From the NCBI RefSeq assembly GCF_014395225.1, contig NZ_CP060723.1, positions 1,860,001-1,924,000 of the forward strand: a stretch of 64,000 nucleotides of DNA. The letters run 5' to 3'. This DNA is from Pedobacter roseus. Its GTDB lineage: Bacteria; Bacteroidota; Bacteroidia; Sphingobacteriales; Sphingobacteriaceae. Both the position numbers and the translations under genes were made by a program. Shown in pieces: positions 22,451 through 32,095 of the stretch. Under the pieces are notes generated by a model. It did no database searches. It was not told where the DNA came from and worked only from the letters and a program-made list of their open reading frames with translations. Positions within the stretch are counted from its first letter, which is position 1. Each line of letters begins with the position of its first letter.

Positions 22451-23329
22451 ATGATGATAAATATTGCTTTGACATTTGACGATGGGCCTTCTGTTTACAC
22501 CGAAAAACTTATAGAGGAGCTTTTAGAACGTTCTATCAAAAATGTAACTTGGTTTGTATCTCGCAAGCAAGTTTCGAAATTTAATTACGTTGATAAGTTA
22601 AAAGCCTTGCAAAGTTTGGGAGGTGAAATTGGAATCCATGAAATCCATGATAGTAAGGATAATATGAATTGGTTCCCAATAAGTTCTAACTCTTACAAGA
22701 CAGTAAAATCAGCTGTAGAGGATTTGAAAATTTTTCTCTCGGAGATGTCTGCTCACAATATTAACTTACGCTTTGTCCGCTTGCCGGGTGGGGAATATTC
22801 TGAAATTATTTCATATTTGATTGCAAAGGGATGCCCAACTCATCAAGCGCATTTTTTGACTACCAGCGTAATTGATGGAAATCCACTTCCCATGGAATTT
22901 TCTCAAGTTAAAAATGATTATGATTATTTGATAAGTGAATTGAATACGCTTGGCTTGAAAATCTGGTCAGGTGCGCCTAGAGGGTTTCCATTGCTTGGTG
23001 GAGGTGGTTTTTTTTATAATAGCTGGCAAGCAGAATGCTCGGGGATAAATATTGGAAGGGGTGCGGATAATTTAACTCTAAACCAGTCGACGGCAAGAAA
23101 AAGAGCCGGTGTTATTGAACAAAATTTTGGGATGTTTGAGCAATATCTGTATAGTGTAAAAGAATTTGGCTGCGAAAGGTCTCTAATAGTTTTAGCGCAT
23201 GACACAAGTTTAGAAGATTTAGTAAAGATAGTTTCTGATATAGATAGGATGCAAGACCAAGCTGGGAAAAATTCTGTTGAATTAAACTTTCTTACAATTT
23301 CGGAATTGTTCAAAAAAATCAGAGCATAA
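22451..23329 (+). CDS. NodB-type polysaccharide deacetylase family protein (cytosolic)
   Basis: 292 residues. NodB motif 1 is at the very N terminus (IALTFDDGP, with the paired Asp residues), and IGIHEIHD at about residue 60 stands in the place of motif 2 (the metal-binding histidines). There is no signal peptide, so the enzyme should act inside the cell, unlike most chitin or peptidoglycan deacetylases. Within a glycopeptide-like cluster it could remove an N-acetyl group from a sugar nucleotide or from an attached amino sugar. The exact motif 2 pattern is not canonical, so catalytic competence is likely but not certain. Confidence 0.78.
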   Translation: MMINIALTFDDGPSVYTEKLIEELLERSIKNVTWFVSRKQVSKFNYVDKLKALQSLGGEIGIHEIHDSKDNMNWFPISSNSYKTVKSAVEDLKIFLSEMSAHNINLRFVRLPGGEYSEIISYLIAKGCPTHQAHFLTTSVIDGNPLPMEFSQVKNDYDYLISELNTLGLKIWSGAPRGFPLLGGGGFFYNSWQAECSGINIGRGADNLTLNQSTARKRAGVIEQNFGMFEQYLYSVKEFGCERSLIVLAHDTSLEDLVKIVSDIDRMQDQAGKNSVELNFLTISELFKKIRA

Positions 23330-23343
23330 TCTATGCTCAGTTG

Positions 23344-25209
23344 ATGGTTATGAAAAACAAAGTAAAATTGCTCGTTTGGATATTGATTTCAAATTTTTCG
23401 TTTAGCAAGTCCCGAAGACTGAAGTATTCGACAAAAATCAAAATCAAATACAAAAAAAAAATCGAGTTTAGTAGGATAAAATTTGTCAAAGTTAATGCTA
23501 TCCAAATAGACAATTTTCTCTATGAAGATTTTAAGGATGGGATGGTGCTTTCAGTCCAAACTATTATAATCCATGTGAAATTTGGTTTTTTTTTAGCTGA
23601 TAAATTTCGAATCCTAAATTTAGAAATACTGAATGGTAACCTATCGATAAAATCTGAATCCGATCCTAACCGTGAGACCACCTTAAAAACCGAAAAGATA
23701 TTTAATCCGCAAGCCTTTTTGCGGGGTTTTTACGCTTCAGTGGATAATATGCTAACCCAGATTATTGTTTTAAGTTTTAAGGCTATTAATGTTGAGAAAT
23801 TCCTGGTAATAGATAAGAGAACTCTGATTGAGACAGATATTGCTCAATTCAAATTGACAGATCATAAGTACTATTGTGATTTAATTGTGAAAATTGCCAA
23901 TTTAGATCCAAGCCGAATAATTATCGAAGGTGATCTAATGCCTTTGAAGAAAAGCATTCATTTCTCGCTTACTGCAAAAGAAATATTTTTTTATAATTCC
24001 TGTCGTGAAAAAGTTCATTTAAACAAGTTGAGAATTGATGCATTAAAAATCTCATCATCATTTCAAATATATAGTAAAACAAAAAAATATCTGTATGTTA
24101 ATATAGTAATAAGAGGTTTTAGCATTAATTGGGATGCTTTATCTGATAAGGAAATTTCTAATCAAGATATGCATCTCGATATAAAATCTAAAAAAGATGA
24201 TAAAGGTTTCTTTATCGATAAGATCTCAAGTTTTGGGTACAATAATTTATTTATTAATATAGGGTTTGAACATAGATTTCTTTCTCAGGATCGTGTTGAG
24301 TTGTTCCTGAATTTAAATAAATCAAAGATGTTGGAGATTCTGACCTCCTTTCCTGAAATGTTTTTTTCAAAAAAGATGAAAGACTCATTTTTTTTAGGTG
24401 CTGTCGAAATAACTTTTGAATTAAACTTTTTATTGAATAATCCAAACGATAAAACTATCAGTTTAACAAAGGAAGGTGGATTAGTGTTGGAATCAAAAGG
24501 CGATTTTGATTTACTCTACTTAAACTACCCGTTCTATCATTCAATATTTGATAACGGTCATTTAATAAAAACGATACAACTAGATAAATCCAATCCTAAA
24601 TATACTAACCTTGAGAAAGTATCTAAAAGTCTCATAGATGCGGTTATCTGCCTGGAGGATCCAAATTTTTATGTGCATAAAGGCATTGATACAGAGGGGC
24701 TAGCTTTAGCCATCTTTACCAATATTGCAACTGGTAAATTTTCTAGGGGTGGGAGTACAATCACAATGCAACTTGCTAGAAATTTATATCTTAACCACAA
24801 AAAAAATGGCTTCAGAAAGCTTGATGAATATATGATTACCTGGCTGTTGGAAGATGTTTTCAAAATTAAAAAAAATAGGTTATTAGAAATTTATCTAAAC
24901 ATTATAGAACTAGGTCCCAATATATATGGAATAGAGGAAGCTTCTAACTTTTATTTTTCTAAATCAGCTAACGAACTAACACTCACTCAATCATTTGTAC
25001 TCACATATATAATTCCAAGGCCAAAATTTTTTTTGGATGCGGTTAGAATTAAAAGCCCTGTACTAGCAGTGAATCTTTTTAGGCATTTTCAGTATCTGTC
25101 AAAAAAGATGCTTAAAAACGGTATGGTGTGTATTGAGGAAATTGAAAACTTAGAAAAGGTAATAATATTTAGTAATAATCTGGGTGAGATCAATATTCGT
25201 GAAGTCTAA
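23344..25209 (+). CDS. GT51 peptidoglycan glycosyltransferase with long N-terminal AsmA-like region
   Basis: About 621 residues. A short hydrophobic N-terminal stretch is followed by about 390 residues of beta-rich, AsmA-like sequence, then a GT51 domain from about residue 420. All family motifs are present: the catalytic Glu in LEDPNFYVHKGID, then RGGSTITMQLARNL, KLDEYMITWLLE and LEIYLNIIELG. There is no penicillin-binding transpeptidase domain, so it is monofunctional. GT51 enzymes polymerise lipid II into glycan strands at the inner-membrane outer face. Chromosomal copies are common in Bacteroidota, but this one lies between tailoring genes of an NRPS cluster and is equally AT-rich, so a self-resistance role is worth testing. 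The start is the ATG at 23344 or 23350. Confidence 0.87.
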   Translation: MVMKNKVKLLVWILISNFSFSKSRRLKYSTKIKIKYKKKIEFSRIKFVKVNAIQIDNFLYEDFKDGMVLSVQTIIIHVKFGFFLADKFRILNLEILNGNLSIKSESDPNRETTLKTEKIFNPQAFLRGFYASVDNMLTQIIVLSFKAINVEKFLVIDKRTLIETDIAQFKLTDHKYYCDLIVKIANLDPSRIIIEGDLMPLKKSIHFSLTAKEIFFYNSCREKVHLNKLRIDALKISSSFQIYSKTKKYLYVNIVIRGFSINWDALSDKEISNQDMHLDIKSKKDDKGFFIDKISSFGYNNLFINIGFEHRFLSQDRVELFLNLNKSKMLEILTSFPEMFFSKKMKDSFFLGAVEITFELNFLLNNPNDKTISLTKEGGLVLESKGDFDLLYLNYPFYHSIFDNGHLIKTIQLDKSNPKYTNLEKVSKSLIDAVICLEDPNFYVHKGIDTEGLALAIFTNIATGKFSRGGSTITMQLARNLYLNHKKNGFRKLDEYMITWLLEDVFKIKKNRLLEIYLNIIELGPNIYGIEEASNFYFSKSANELTLTQSFVLTYIIPRPKFFLDAVRIKSPVLAVNLFRHFQYLSKKMLKNGMVCIEEIENLEKVIIFSNNLGEINIREV

Positions 25210-25961
25210 TGTGTCGAGCCAGAAATTAGTTAAGCATTACACCTTTAAACATTGGGGAAAGTCTCCCTCAAAATTGCCAGTTTCCATAATAAAAATAATT
25301 CCAGTAAGATTTGCGTTTAATAACAATTAATTTAATAATGGATATCAGGTTATATCCATTGGAGGTATAGTTTTTTAATTAGAAGTCTTTTAACCAGGAA
25401 TGAAGTTAAACTCGGAATTGACTTTTTCGGAAATAGGAGGTAGTTTAACGTCTTTGCTAGAAATTTTTTTACTGGGAAAATTGATGAATATTTTGGTCAT
25501 AATTTCCTCAATTGGAATATAGAAGTTTAAGTTTAAGATGTGTTATCTGTAATGTTTTTGATTATCAATTAAATGCTGTGGTTAGCCTTACAGGTTCTAA
25601 GAAGTCACATAATCTAGTTTATGAACACAAACATTTCGAATTTGGAAATCAGGATAATACAGTGATTAAAAAAGAATTCCTAATTCCGTATCAGAAAGGT
25701 TAGAAGTTCATTATACTTTGTGTGATAAAACAAATTTAAGTTAACAGATAAGTCTAAGAAACTTAAAGTAACTCAACACTCAATCAAGCGTCATTTTTGG
25801 AGGTATGTTCACTGAGTATGGCTATTATGATATGCAACAAGTTATAGCCTCCGCATTTGCCAAAAGTGAAAAAACTCACGGAAGACAAGTTTTTATAAAT
25901 AATCTTAATATTAAGATCGGATTTTAGATATAGGACAATTCAGAATTTTAATGATAATATA
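25210..25961. other. Gene-poor stretch with decayed ORF fragments
   Basis: 752 AT-rich bases without a convincing gene. Two short open stretches look like tails of former proteins: 25512-25703 (63 codons, ending LIPYQKG) and 25772-25927 (ending NLNIKIGF, without its own clear start). I could not assign either. They may be remains of a gene lost from the cluster. Confidence 0.45.
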
Positions 25962-26570
25962 ATGAAAGAGAAAATTAATCTGTTTATTCAAGATAGCGGT
26001 ATAACTAGAGAACAACGAGAAAATAGGAATGGTGCAAATGCTTTCACAATTTGGATGACTGGGCTATCTGGAGCTGGAAAATCTACCCTTTCGATAAGCT
26101 TAGAAAGATGGCTTTTCAATAACTCTTATAATTGCTATCGATTAGACGGCGACAGTATTAGACAGGGTATGAATCGTGATCTTGGCTTTTCAAAAGTAGA
26201 CAGAGCAGAAAATATTAGAAGAGCTGCTGAAGTCTGTAAATTATTTAATGATTCTGGAATTATTGTTATAGCATCATTTATATCGCCTTTTTCAGAAGAC
26301 AGGTCTATTGCGGAGAATATAATAGGAAAAAGATGGTTTCATCTAGTTTATATTAATGCCAGCATCGAAGTTTGCAAAAAACGTGATGTAAAAGGATTAT
26401 ATAAACTGTCAAGTGAAGGCAAATTAAAAGATTTTACAGGAATTGATAGTCTATTCGAGATTCCAGAATCGACTTCATTAACCCTGAATACGGAGATATT
26501 AAGTGAGACAGCCTCTTTAAATATCCTGATTCAATTTGTTCAAACAATTATTACGGGCAAAAAGCCATAA
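25962..26570 (+). CDS. cysC: Adenylylsulfate (APS) kinase
   Basis: 202 residues, the normal length. The P-loop is GLSGAGKST (about residue 31); the family motifs RLDGDSIRQG, the FISPFSEDR loop and CKKRDVKGLYK all follow. The enzyme phosphorylates APS to PAPS, the donor for sulfotransferases. It stands alone, without cysND or sulfite-reductase genes next to it, and closes the NRPS cluster. That suggests PAPS supply for sulfation of the product, but no sulfotransferase is visible in the window. An unrelated insertion next to the cluster is the alternative. Confidence 0.9.
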   Translation: MKEKINLFIQDSGITREQRENRNGANAFTIWMTGLSGAGKSTLSISLERWLFNNSYNCYRLDGDSIRQGMNRDLGFSKVDRAENIRRAAEVCKLFNDSGIIVIASFISPFSEDRSIAENIIGKRWFHLVYINASIEVCKKRDVKGLYKLSSEGKLKDFTGIDSLFEIPESTSLTLNTEILSETASLNILIQFVQTIITGKKP

Positions 26571-27321
26571 CCAACTGATTCTGCTCCGATAAGAATAATC
26601 TGTTGATTAATACTTTTGTTTTGTGCCGTTAGGCAATCGGGAATAACCAAGTTGGCCTTTCCAAAAGAAAAGAATATAAATTATTACTGGAGAATTGTCA
26701 TGGGTTTTGCGATAACTTGCGATTTAGATTGGACTATCATTGTGTTCCGGAATCAAGGCTGACCTAAATGTGTGTTTCCCTCTGCCCAGTGCTAGTCTTT
26801 ATAAAATGTTTTGATTACATCGGTGCGTTAGTTCCCATGTGCTTCCGCATTCAGTTTTTTCGAAGCCAGGCCAAATACACATAAAGGCTTTATTAGTTAT
26901 TCTGCGCTCAAGTCACCACTTTTTAAGCTCTCTGTAATATTTTTTGCTACCATTCCGATAGATTCTATAATCAGTAAAAAGGGATTTTGTTGATAAAATG
27001 AAAAAATACGAAAAACCCACAGGGTAAAACGTATTATTTTTTATTTGATTACAATCAATTTTTCCCTGATATAAGTAAGCCAAAATACATCATTTTCGTT
27101 TTGCTTTAAATTTAAGGCCAGGGCATCCATTTTTAACGATATTTAGGTTGGACCATACAAAAAAAGAAATGACCTGACTGGAATTGTCATTTTACTATAC
27201 CGTGTTTCGAAAAAAAAAGATCAAATTAGACTTGCAAAATGAGTGGTAGGAAAACTCCATTTTTTTCTACGTCTTAAAAGTGATCAATTCCACTTATCCA
27301 GAACGATACTTCAGGGCTAGG
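26571..27321. other. Non-coding stretch
   Basis: 751 bases with no ORF I can support on either strand and no clear repeat or hairpin. It separates the NRPS cluster from the XRE/GLPGLI region and may mark the cluster border. Confidence 0.5.
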
Positions 27322-27669
27322 TTATTTTTTTAGCAATGAAATTAGCTCGTCTTTTTCTTTGATCCTAAGTTCATATTGCTCGATAAGCTTTTTTATGGCT
27401 TCCTGGTCATGGAATGGACCAGCGTTACATGCAATGGTAAGCTTATCATTGTTTTGCTGATGAGTAATTTTTCTTTCATTGAAGAGGTCCGAAATAGAGA
27501 CCTTAAGTACCTCAGAAATTTTCAAAAGTTTCGGTACCGTTAATCTTCTGTCATCTTTTTCTAAACGGCCGTAGTTACTTTGAGCAAGGTTAAGTTCTAA
27601 TGCCATTTTTTCTTGCGAGATGTTCTTCTCTTCGCGCAATTTTCTTATTGTTAAGCCGATTTGAGTCAT
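27322..27669 (-). CDS. XRE-family helix-turn-helix regulator
   Basis: 115 residues. The N-terminal Cro/CI-type HTH spans about 8-62, with the recognition part ISQEKMALELNLAQSNYGRLE. The C-terminal tail ends in a short charged helix (YELRIKEKDELISLLKK) that could form a coiled coil. It is divergent from the small exported proteins at 27808, with 138 bases between them, so it may control them or itself. No toxin partner is adjacent, which argues against a toxin-antitoxin pair. Confidence 0.88.
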   Translation of the reverse strand: MTQIGLTIRKLREEKNISQEKMALELNLAQSNYGRLEKDDRRLTVPKLLKISEVLKVSISDLFNERKITHQQNNDKLTIACNAGPFHDQEAIKKLIEQYELRIKEKDELISLLKK

Positions 27670-27729
27670 TATTTAGATTTTTATTTATGAGAGGATTAAA
27701 TTTTATTCATAATATAGATTGTTCAGTTC

Positions 27730-27737
27730 TATATTTG
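27730..27737 (+). promoter_or_regulatory. Possible Bacteroidota -7 element (TATATTTG)
   Basis: This matches the Bacteroidota sigma-ABfr -7 consensus TAnnTTTG. It lies 70 bases before the ATG at 27808 in the divergent region. I do not see a good -33 TTTG at the right distance, so this is a weak call. Confidence 0.3.
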
Positions 27738-27807
27738 GCGTTAAATTAGTAAAAGGAATGTTACTTTAAAACTAAAAAACTCAATCTTTTAAAAACCTAA
27801 AAAAATT

Positions 27808-28086
27808 ATGAAAAAATTATTGCTCCTCATGACAGTTATGTTTGGATTTGCAAGTTTAACATTTGCAAAATCCGGAACAAAGGCTGTGAAAATGTCCGTT
27901 AAAAAGGAAATTGTTAAGACCATAAAAGAAACAAAGTTGACTAACGAAACGTTTACATGCGTACCAGTTACTATTGTTGAAACAACTTTTTGGGACTATG
28001 AATCCGATGGGACTGTTAGCGAACACCACATCGTTACCGCTTTGATTGACGGTCCCTGTCTTCTTAGCCTGATCTATGGGTACTGA
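27808..28086 (+). CDS. Small exported protein, paralog 1
   Basis: 92 residues. A classic signal peptide (MKKLLLLMTVMFGFASLTFA) is cut after about residue 20, followed by a lysine-rich stretch and a C-terminal part with two cysteines and DYESDGTVSEH. I do not recognise a family. The next gene encodes a similar protein with the same layout (Lys-rich linker, YDSDGGQIS in the same place, C-terminal Cys), so the two are paralogs. Mature length is about 70 residues. They lie upstream of a GLPGLI protein and a TonB-type receptor. A secreted signal, bacteriocin-like peptide or periplasmic factor are all possible. Confidence 0.75.
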   Translation: MKKLLLLMTVMFGFASLTFAKSGTKAVKMSVKKEIVKTIKETKLTNETFTCVPVTIVETTFWDYESDGTVSEHHIVTALIDGPCLLSLIYGY

Positions 28087-28155
28087 TCCCATCAGATCAT
28101 GCAAAATTAATTTTGTAAAAAACAATTTAATATTCCATCTAAATTACAAAACTTT

Positions 28156-28425
28156 ATGAAAAAACTATTATTAATGCTCGCCTTGATGTTTTCAGTAGCA
28201 ACAATTTCATTTGCCGCTACAAAAACGGTAAAATCCGGTTCCAGTAAACAAACTGTTAAAAAAATAGCCGGTAAACTGAAAGACAAGAAAACTGAAATCT
28301 GTTTAACAATTTCCGCGACAACCTATACAGAATATGATTCCGATGGGGGACAGATCAGCTATACAATATGGTCTCTTGACTCCTTAGATCTTGGCTGTTT
28401 ATACAGGATGGCTGGCTTACAATAG
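28156..28425 (+). CDS. Small exported protein, paralog 2
   Basis: 89 residues. The signal peptide is followed by a Lys/Ser-rich linker, then a C-terminal segment with EICLTISATTYTEYDSDGG and a second cysteine near the end (DLGCLYRM). The similarity to the preceding gene product is spread over the full length, with a cysteine near the start and near the end of the mature C-terminal part in both, so a disulfide is conceivable. It starts 69 bases after its paralog and is followed by a good terminator at 28444, so the two form a small transcript of their own. Function unknown. Confidence 0.75.
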   Translation: MKKLLLMLALMFSVATISFAATKTVKSGSSKQTVKKIAGKLKDKKTEICLTISATTYTEYDSDGGQISYTIWSLDSLDLGCLYRMAGLQ

Positions 28426-28443
28426 TTAAATGTTGACATTCCT

Positions 28444-28487
28444 AAAGATCCATTTGTTTTAATTAGCTAATGGATCTTTTATTTTTT
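28444..28487 (+). terminator. Rho-independent terminator after the small exported proteins
   Basis: The inverted repeat AAAGATCCAT / ATGGATCTTT (loop about 16 bases) is followed by a T-rich run. It lies 19 bases after the stop of the second small gene and 24 bases before the GLPGLI gene. Confidence 0.75.
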
Positions 28488-28510
28488 ATATCTTAGATCA
28501 CAATCAGATT

Positions 28511-29355
28511 ATGCTTAAAAAATTCAAAATATTCTTCTTGCTCCTCTGCACCGCCAGTGGTGCGATTGCCCAAGGAAACAATCCGGCATTGGGGCAGGTA
28601 ACATACGCGTTCAGAACGGCTTATATCAAGACCGATAGCGGTATTGTTGCCCCCACGTCCTATCAGGTTGCAAACTATAGGCTGTTGTTTGGTCAGAACT
28701 CATCTCTTTACAGCCTGATCAGCAGGCCGGTGAATACTGTAAATTTCACCAGTGGAATCGATACAGCCGAACTGTTCAAGAACAAGGGCGCAAGGGATCT
28801 TGTTTATAAGGAAATAAGTAAAGTTGTACCTTCGAATGCTAAAGGCAGGGAAACCAATTACCTGAAAAAGTATGGTTCAAGGCTATTGACCAGGCAGGAA
28901 ATAGGCACCACAAATGAGAAGTACCTGATCCTTGATACCGTTCCGGAAATTAACTGGCAGGTTTCTGAGGAAACCAAGGTGATATTGAGTTATAGCTGTC
29001 AAAAAGCGGTAGGCAGCTTTAGGGGCGCAACTATACGGCGTGGTTTACTACCCAGATCCCGCTGCAGACAGGCCCCTGGAAATTGGGAGGGCTTCCTGGT
29101 CTTATCTTAGCTGCCAGTGATGATAAAAAGGAGATATTCTTCGAAGCCACAAAAATTGAAATACCTGCCACTGGTTTTGAGATACCGGAAAACCTCACCG
29201 GCGATACGGTAACTGCCTCTAAATTTGTTGAGCTGAACACTTCCAATCTCACCAAAAATAAAGAAAAACATGATGCTATGATGAAGGCCGCGGGACATAC
29301 AGTAATTACCAAGAGCGGGGGCAGATCCGTTTTGATAGAACTCAATAAAAACTAG
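28511..29355 (+). CDS. GLPGLI family protein (one apparent 1-base deletion)
   Basis: The pieces 28511-29110 and 29083-29355 join if one G is added to the G4 run 29022-29025. The corrected frame reads [20 protein letters not shown] and runs straight into [10 protein letters not shown], the family's name-giving motif. The corrected protein has 281 residues, typical of the family, and a signal peptide (IAQ at the cut). GLPGLI proteins are exported and nearly restricted to Bacteroidota. They often sit beside TonB-type receptors, as here (10 bases upstream of one), but their biochemical role is not established. If the break is real, the gene is dead, because the signature region would be lost. Confidence 0.88.
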
Positions 29356-29364
29356 AATATTTAA

Positions 29365-32082
29365 ATGCTTAAAATTTTCTGCTCTCTCTTAATCTTTTTT
29401 ACCTTATTTACCTTTTCTTTTCTTTATGCACAGCGGAATGTCACAGGAAAAATAGCAGATGCTTCTGGCAAACCTGTTTCTAGTGCCAGCATAATACTGA
29501 AGTATACCAAAGAAGGCAACCCCCAAACAAAATACACATTAGTAAAAGCTGACGGCACCTATAGTATCAGTCTGGTTGAAGGAGCACTAAAGCCGGGCCT
29601 GCAGTGCATTGCCCTTGGCTTCCAAAGCCAGTACATTGACCTGGACTCTATAAGAACAGATTATAATTTTGTACTTCAGCCCAGCGTAATCAAGTTGGAC
29701 CCGGTAAATATTACAGCCAAACAAACGGTAAGGGTGAAGGACGATACCACTACTTTTTTGGTAGAGAAGTTCAGCAAAAAAAACGAGCAGACGGTTGAAG
29801 ACCTGATTAAGCGCCTGCCTGGTATGAGCGTCGATAAAGACGGCAACATCAAGTATAACGGACGTCAGGTTGAGCGGGTGCTGGTGGAGGACGGTGATCT
29901 GTTCGAAAAAGATTTTAAGATGCTGACAAAAAATCTTTCTGCAGATATGGTGGAAAAGATACAGGCTATAGACAACTACAATGATAACCCTTTGCTATCC
30001 GGGCTGACCAAAACTGACAAACAGGTCTTGAATCTTAAATTAAAAAAAGATAAACTGCTGAATGTTAACGGCAATGTAAATCTGAACGCCGGTCTACCAA
30101 AGGATAAGTACGAGGGTAAAGTAAACCTGATTTCAATTTCGCCAAATTTAAAGGGCATACTCTTAGGGGCGGGAAACAATGTAGGTATCAACCCGTTTTC
30201 CATGCTAAATATTGCTGAACCGGTAGCCAACCAAAGGCGGTTCAACTTGGAGGATAATATAGTTCTACAAGCCAATAACAGGTTGGTGGAAATACCTTAC
30301 CTATATTATCAAGGAATTGACCTGAACCGTAATAATTTTAATGATACCAAAATTGCTTCAGGCAATTTTATGTTCAGGCCTTTAAAAAAACTTGAGGTAA
30401 AGTTAGCTGCATATTTTCTTAATGATAATAATAGGCAGCAGCTGTATAACGATACCAGATTTGCTATCGATAATCAACCACCGGTTGTTTTCAACGAGGT
30501 GAATAACCTAAATAAACAGCAGCTTTATCAGGCTTACAATCTCACGCTGACCTATAGACCCAATAAACGACAACAGTTCAAATATGTGGGCAAGTTTAGC
30601 TTCAATAGCCTTGATCAACAAAATGAAGTACGCCTTGCAACGGGACCTTTATATCAGAACTTAGCTGAAAATGGCTACAGCACTGAACAGCGTTTGGAGT
30701 TCACCGACCGTTTGGCAGATGAAACGGCAATTGTTGTAGAAGTCCTGTATAACAACAGGAATAATAAACAATATTTAGGTATTAATCCCTCAAATTATAT
30801 GGGGTTTTTGCCTGAAGGCATGACTGGGGATAGGGATATTTATCAAGATTCAAAATTTCCATTAAGACAGTTTTCTGGAAATGCAAGGTTTTTGGGCAAG
30901 GTATATGGACAAGCTTTAACTTTTAATGCTGGTTTTAACCATGTAGAAAGAAATTTCAATTCACTTTTATATAGCCTTAACACTGGAGGTGCAATCACAG
31001 CAGATGGTTTTGGTGGCACCTATGATAACTTAACCGAAAACATCTATTTCGATGGGGCGTACGATTGGAATATCTTGTCGAATCTGTCGCTGACCGTGAA
31101 CAGTACCTATACTTTGGAACGCTATAAATTAAAAGTGGCGGGACCATCAGCAGAACTTATAAATGAAAACTATGATTATCTATTAAATAAGGTCAATCTA
31201 AGATATAAACTCGAAAATTTTGGGACTGTAAACCTACAGTACAACAACAATATCAACCTGCCGTTACTTACCGATGTCATACCTGTTTACTGGATGAATA
31301 ACTATAAGAATTTTTTAAAGGGCTCAGGTACCCTGGTCAAAAAAGGGGGACAAAGCATTTCTATTTTTTACAGCCTTGCAGATTATAATAAACTTAGAAT
31401 GCTTTTAACAACAGGGTTCGTTTACAGTACGAATCCGACAAATTATATTACTAACCAGCAGTTTACCCCTTTATATCAGGTTTATACAAAGAACCCTGCA
31501 CAACATAATTATGCAAATTATCTTGCATATGGCCGATTGGAAAAATATATTGACCCCTTTAAGGGAAATTTGATTGTTGACTTCAACTCTTTTTTTACCA
31601 AAATAGCAGGTACGGCCAATAATATTGCCAACCTGATCGATTTCAACACCACTTCGCTACTTTTGGGTTACAAATCAGGCTTCAAGGGTTGGCTTAGCTT
31701 TGATGCAAACACTGCCTTACGTTTAAACAGACAGAAAACAACTGCTATAGTGGAGAATTTGGCCAAGACAGAAAGCATAGAAAATAAGTTAAGCATTTTT
31801 TTTATACCTGGGGACAGGTTTAATCTTGAACTTGATATGGAACAGTACTTCTTGCCTGTGAACAGTAGGTTTAAGCAGCTTGTGTTTTTCGATGTGAAAG
31901 CAAAATATCAGTTGAAAAATAGGGACTGGAGCTTGAATTTTACTGCACTTAATATCTTGAACAATAAAAGCCTGACTTTTGACTCCATTTCGCAGAACCA
32001 GTTCAGTACACAGAGCTATAACTTGGTCCCAAATACCTTTCTGATAGGTGTTTATTATCGCTTTCACTTAGCCAAACATTGA
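29365..32082 (+). CDS. TonB-dependent receptor-like outer-membrane protein (CarboxypepD_reg-plug-barrel)
   Basis: 905 residues. A signal peptide ends at about FLYAQ. An N-terminal carboxypeptidase-regulatory-like domain follows (about 24-110, NVTGKIADASGKPVSSASI), then a plug-like region (about 120-230, with VEDLIKRLPGMSVDKDG and NGRQVERVLVEDGD). The long barrel has aromatic-rich strands and ends in GVYYRFHLAKH. I see no TonB box that I would trust; many of these GLPGLI-linked receptors belong to the OMP_b-brl_3 group. It is likely an outer-membrane importer or exporter acting with the GLPGLI protein 10 bases upstream, and perhaps with the small exported proteins further up. The substrate is unknown. 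Confidence 0.88.
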   Translation: MLKIFCSLLIFFTLFTFSFLYAQRNVTGKIADASGKPVSSASIILKYTKEGNPQTKYTLVKADGTYSISLVEGALKPGLQCIALGFQSQYIDLDSIRTDYNFVLQPSVIKLDPVNITAKQTVRVKDDTTTFLVEKFSKKNEQTVEDLIKRLPGMSVDKDGNIKYNGRQVERVLVEDGDLFEKDFKMLTKNLSADMVEKIQAIDNYNDNPLLSGLTKTDKQVLNLKLKKDKLLNVNGNVNLNAGLPKDKYEGKVNLISISPNLKGILLGAGNNVGINPFSMLNIAEPVANQRRFNLEDNIVLQANNRLVEIPYLYYQGIDLNRNNFNDTKIASGNFMFRPLKKLEVKLAAYFLNDNNRQQLYNDTRFAIDNQPPVVFNEVNNLNKQQLYQAYNLTLTYRPNKRQQFKYVGKFSFNSLDQQNEVRLATGPLYQNLAENGYSTEQRLEFTDRLADETAIVVEVLYNNRNNKQYLGINPSNYMGFLPEGMTGDRDIYQDSKFPLRQFSGNARFLGKVYGQALTFNAGFNHVERNFNSLLYSLNTGGAITADGFGGTYDNLTENIYFDGAYDWNILSNLSLTVNSTYTLERYKLKVAGPSAELINENYDYLLNKVNLRYKLENFGTVNLQYNNNINLPLLTDVIPVYWMNNYKNFLKGSGTLVKKGGQSISIFYSLADYNKLRMLLTTGFVYSTNPTNYITNQQFTPLYQVYTKNPAQHNYANYLAYGRLEKYIDPFKGNLIVDFNSFFTKIAGTANNIANLIDFNTTSLLLGYKSGFKGWLSFDANTALRLNRQKTTAIVENLAKTESIENKLSIFFIPGDRFNLELDMEQYFLPVNSRFKQLVFFDVKAKYQLKNRDWSLNFTALNILNNKSLTFDSISQNQFSTQSYNLVPNTFLIGVYYRFHLAKH

Positions 32083-32095
32083 TTTAAATCATCAT

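Noticed and set aside
27322-28425. Toxin-antitoxin pair formed by the XRE gene and the small proteins
   Set aside because: The small proteins have clear signal peptides and the XRE gene is divergent with its own promoter region, unlike a TA operon.
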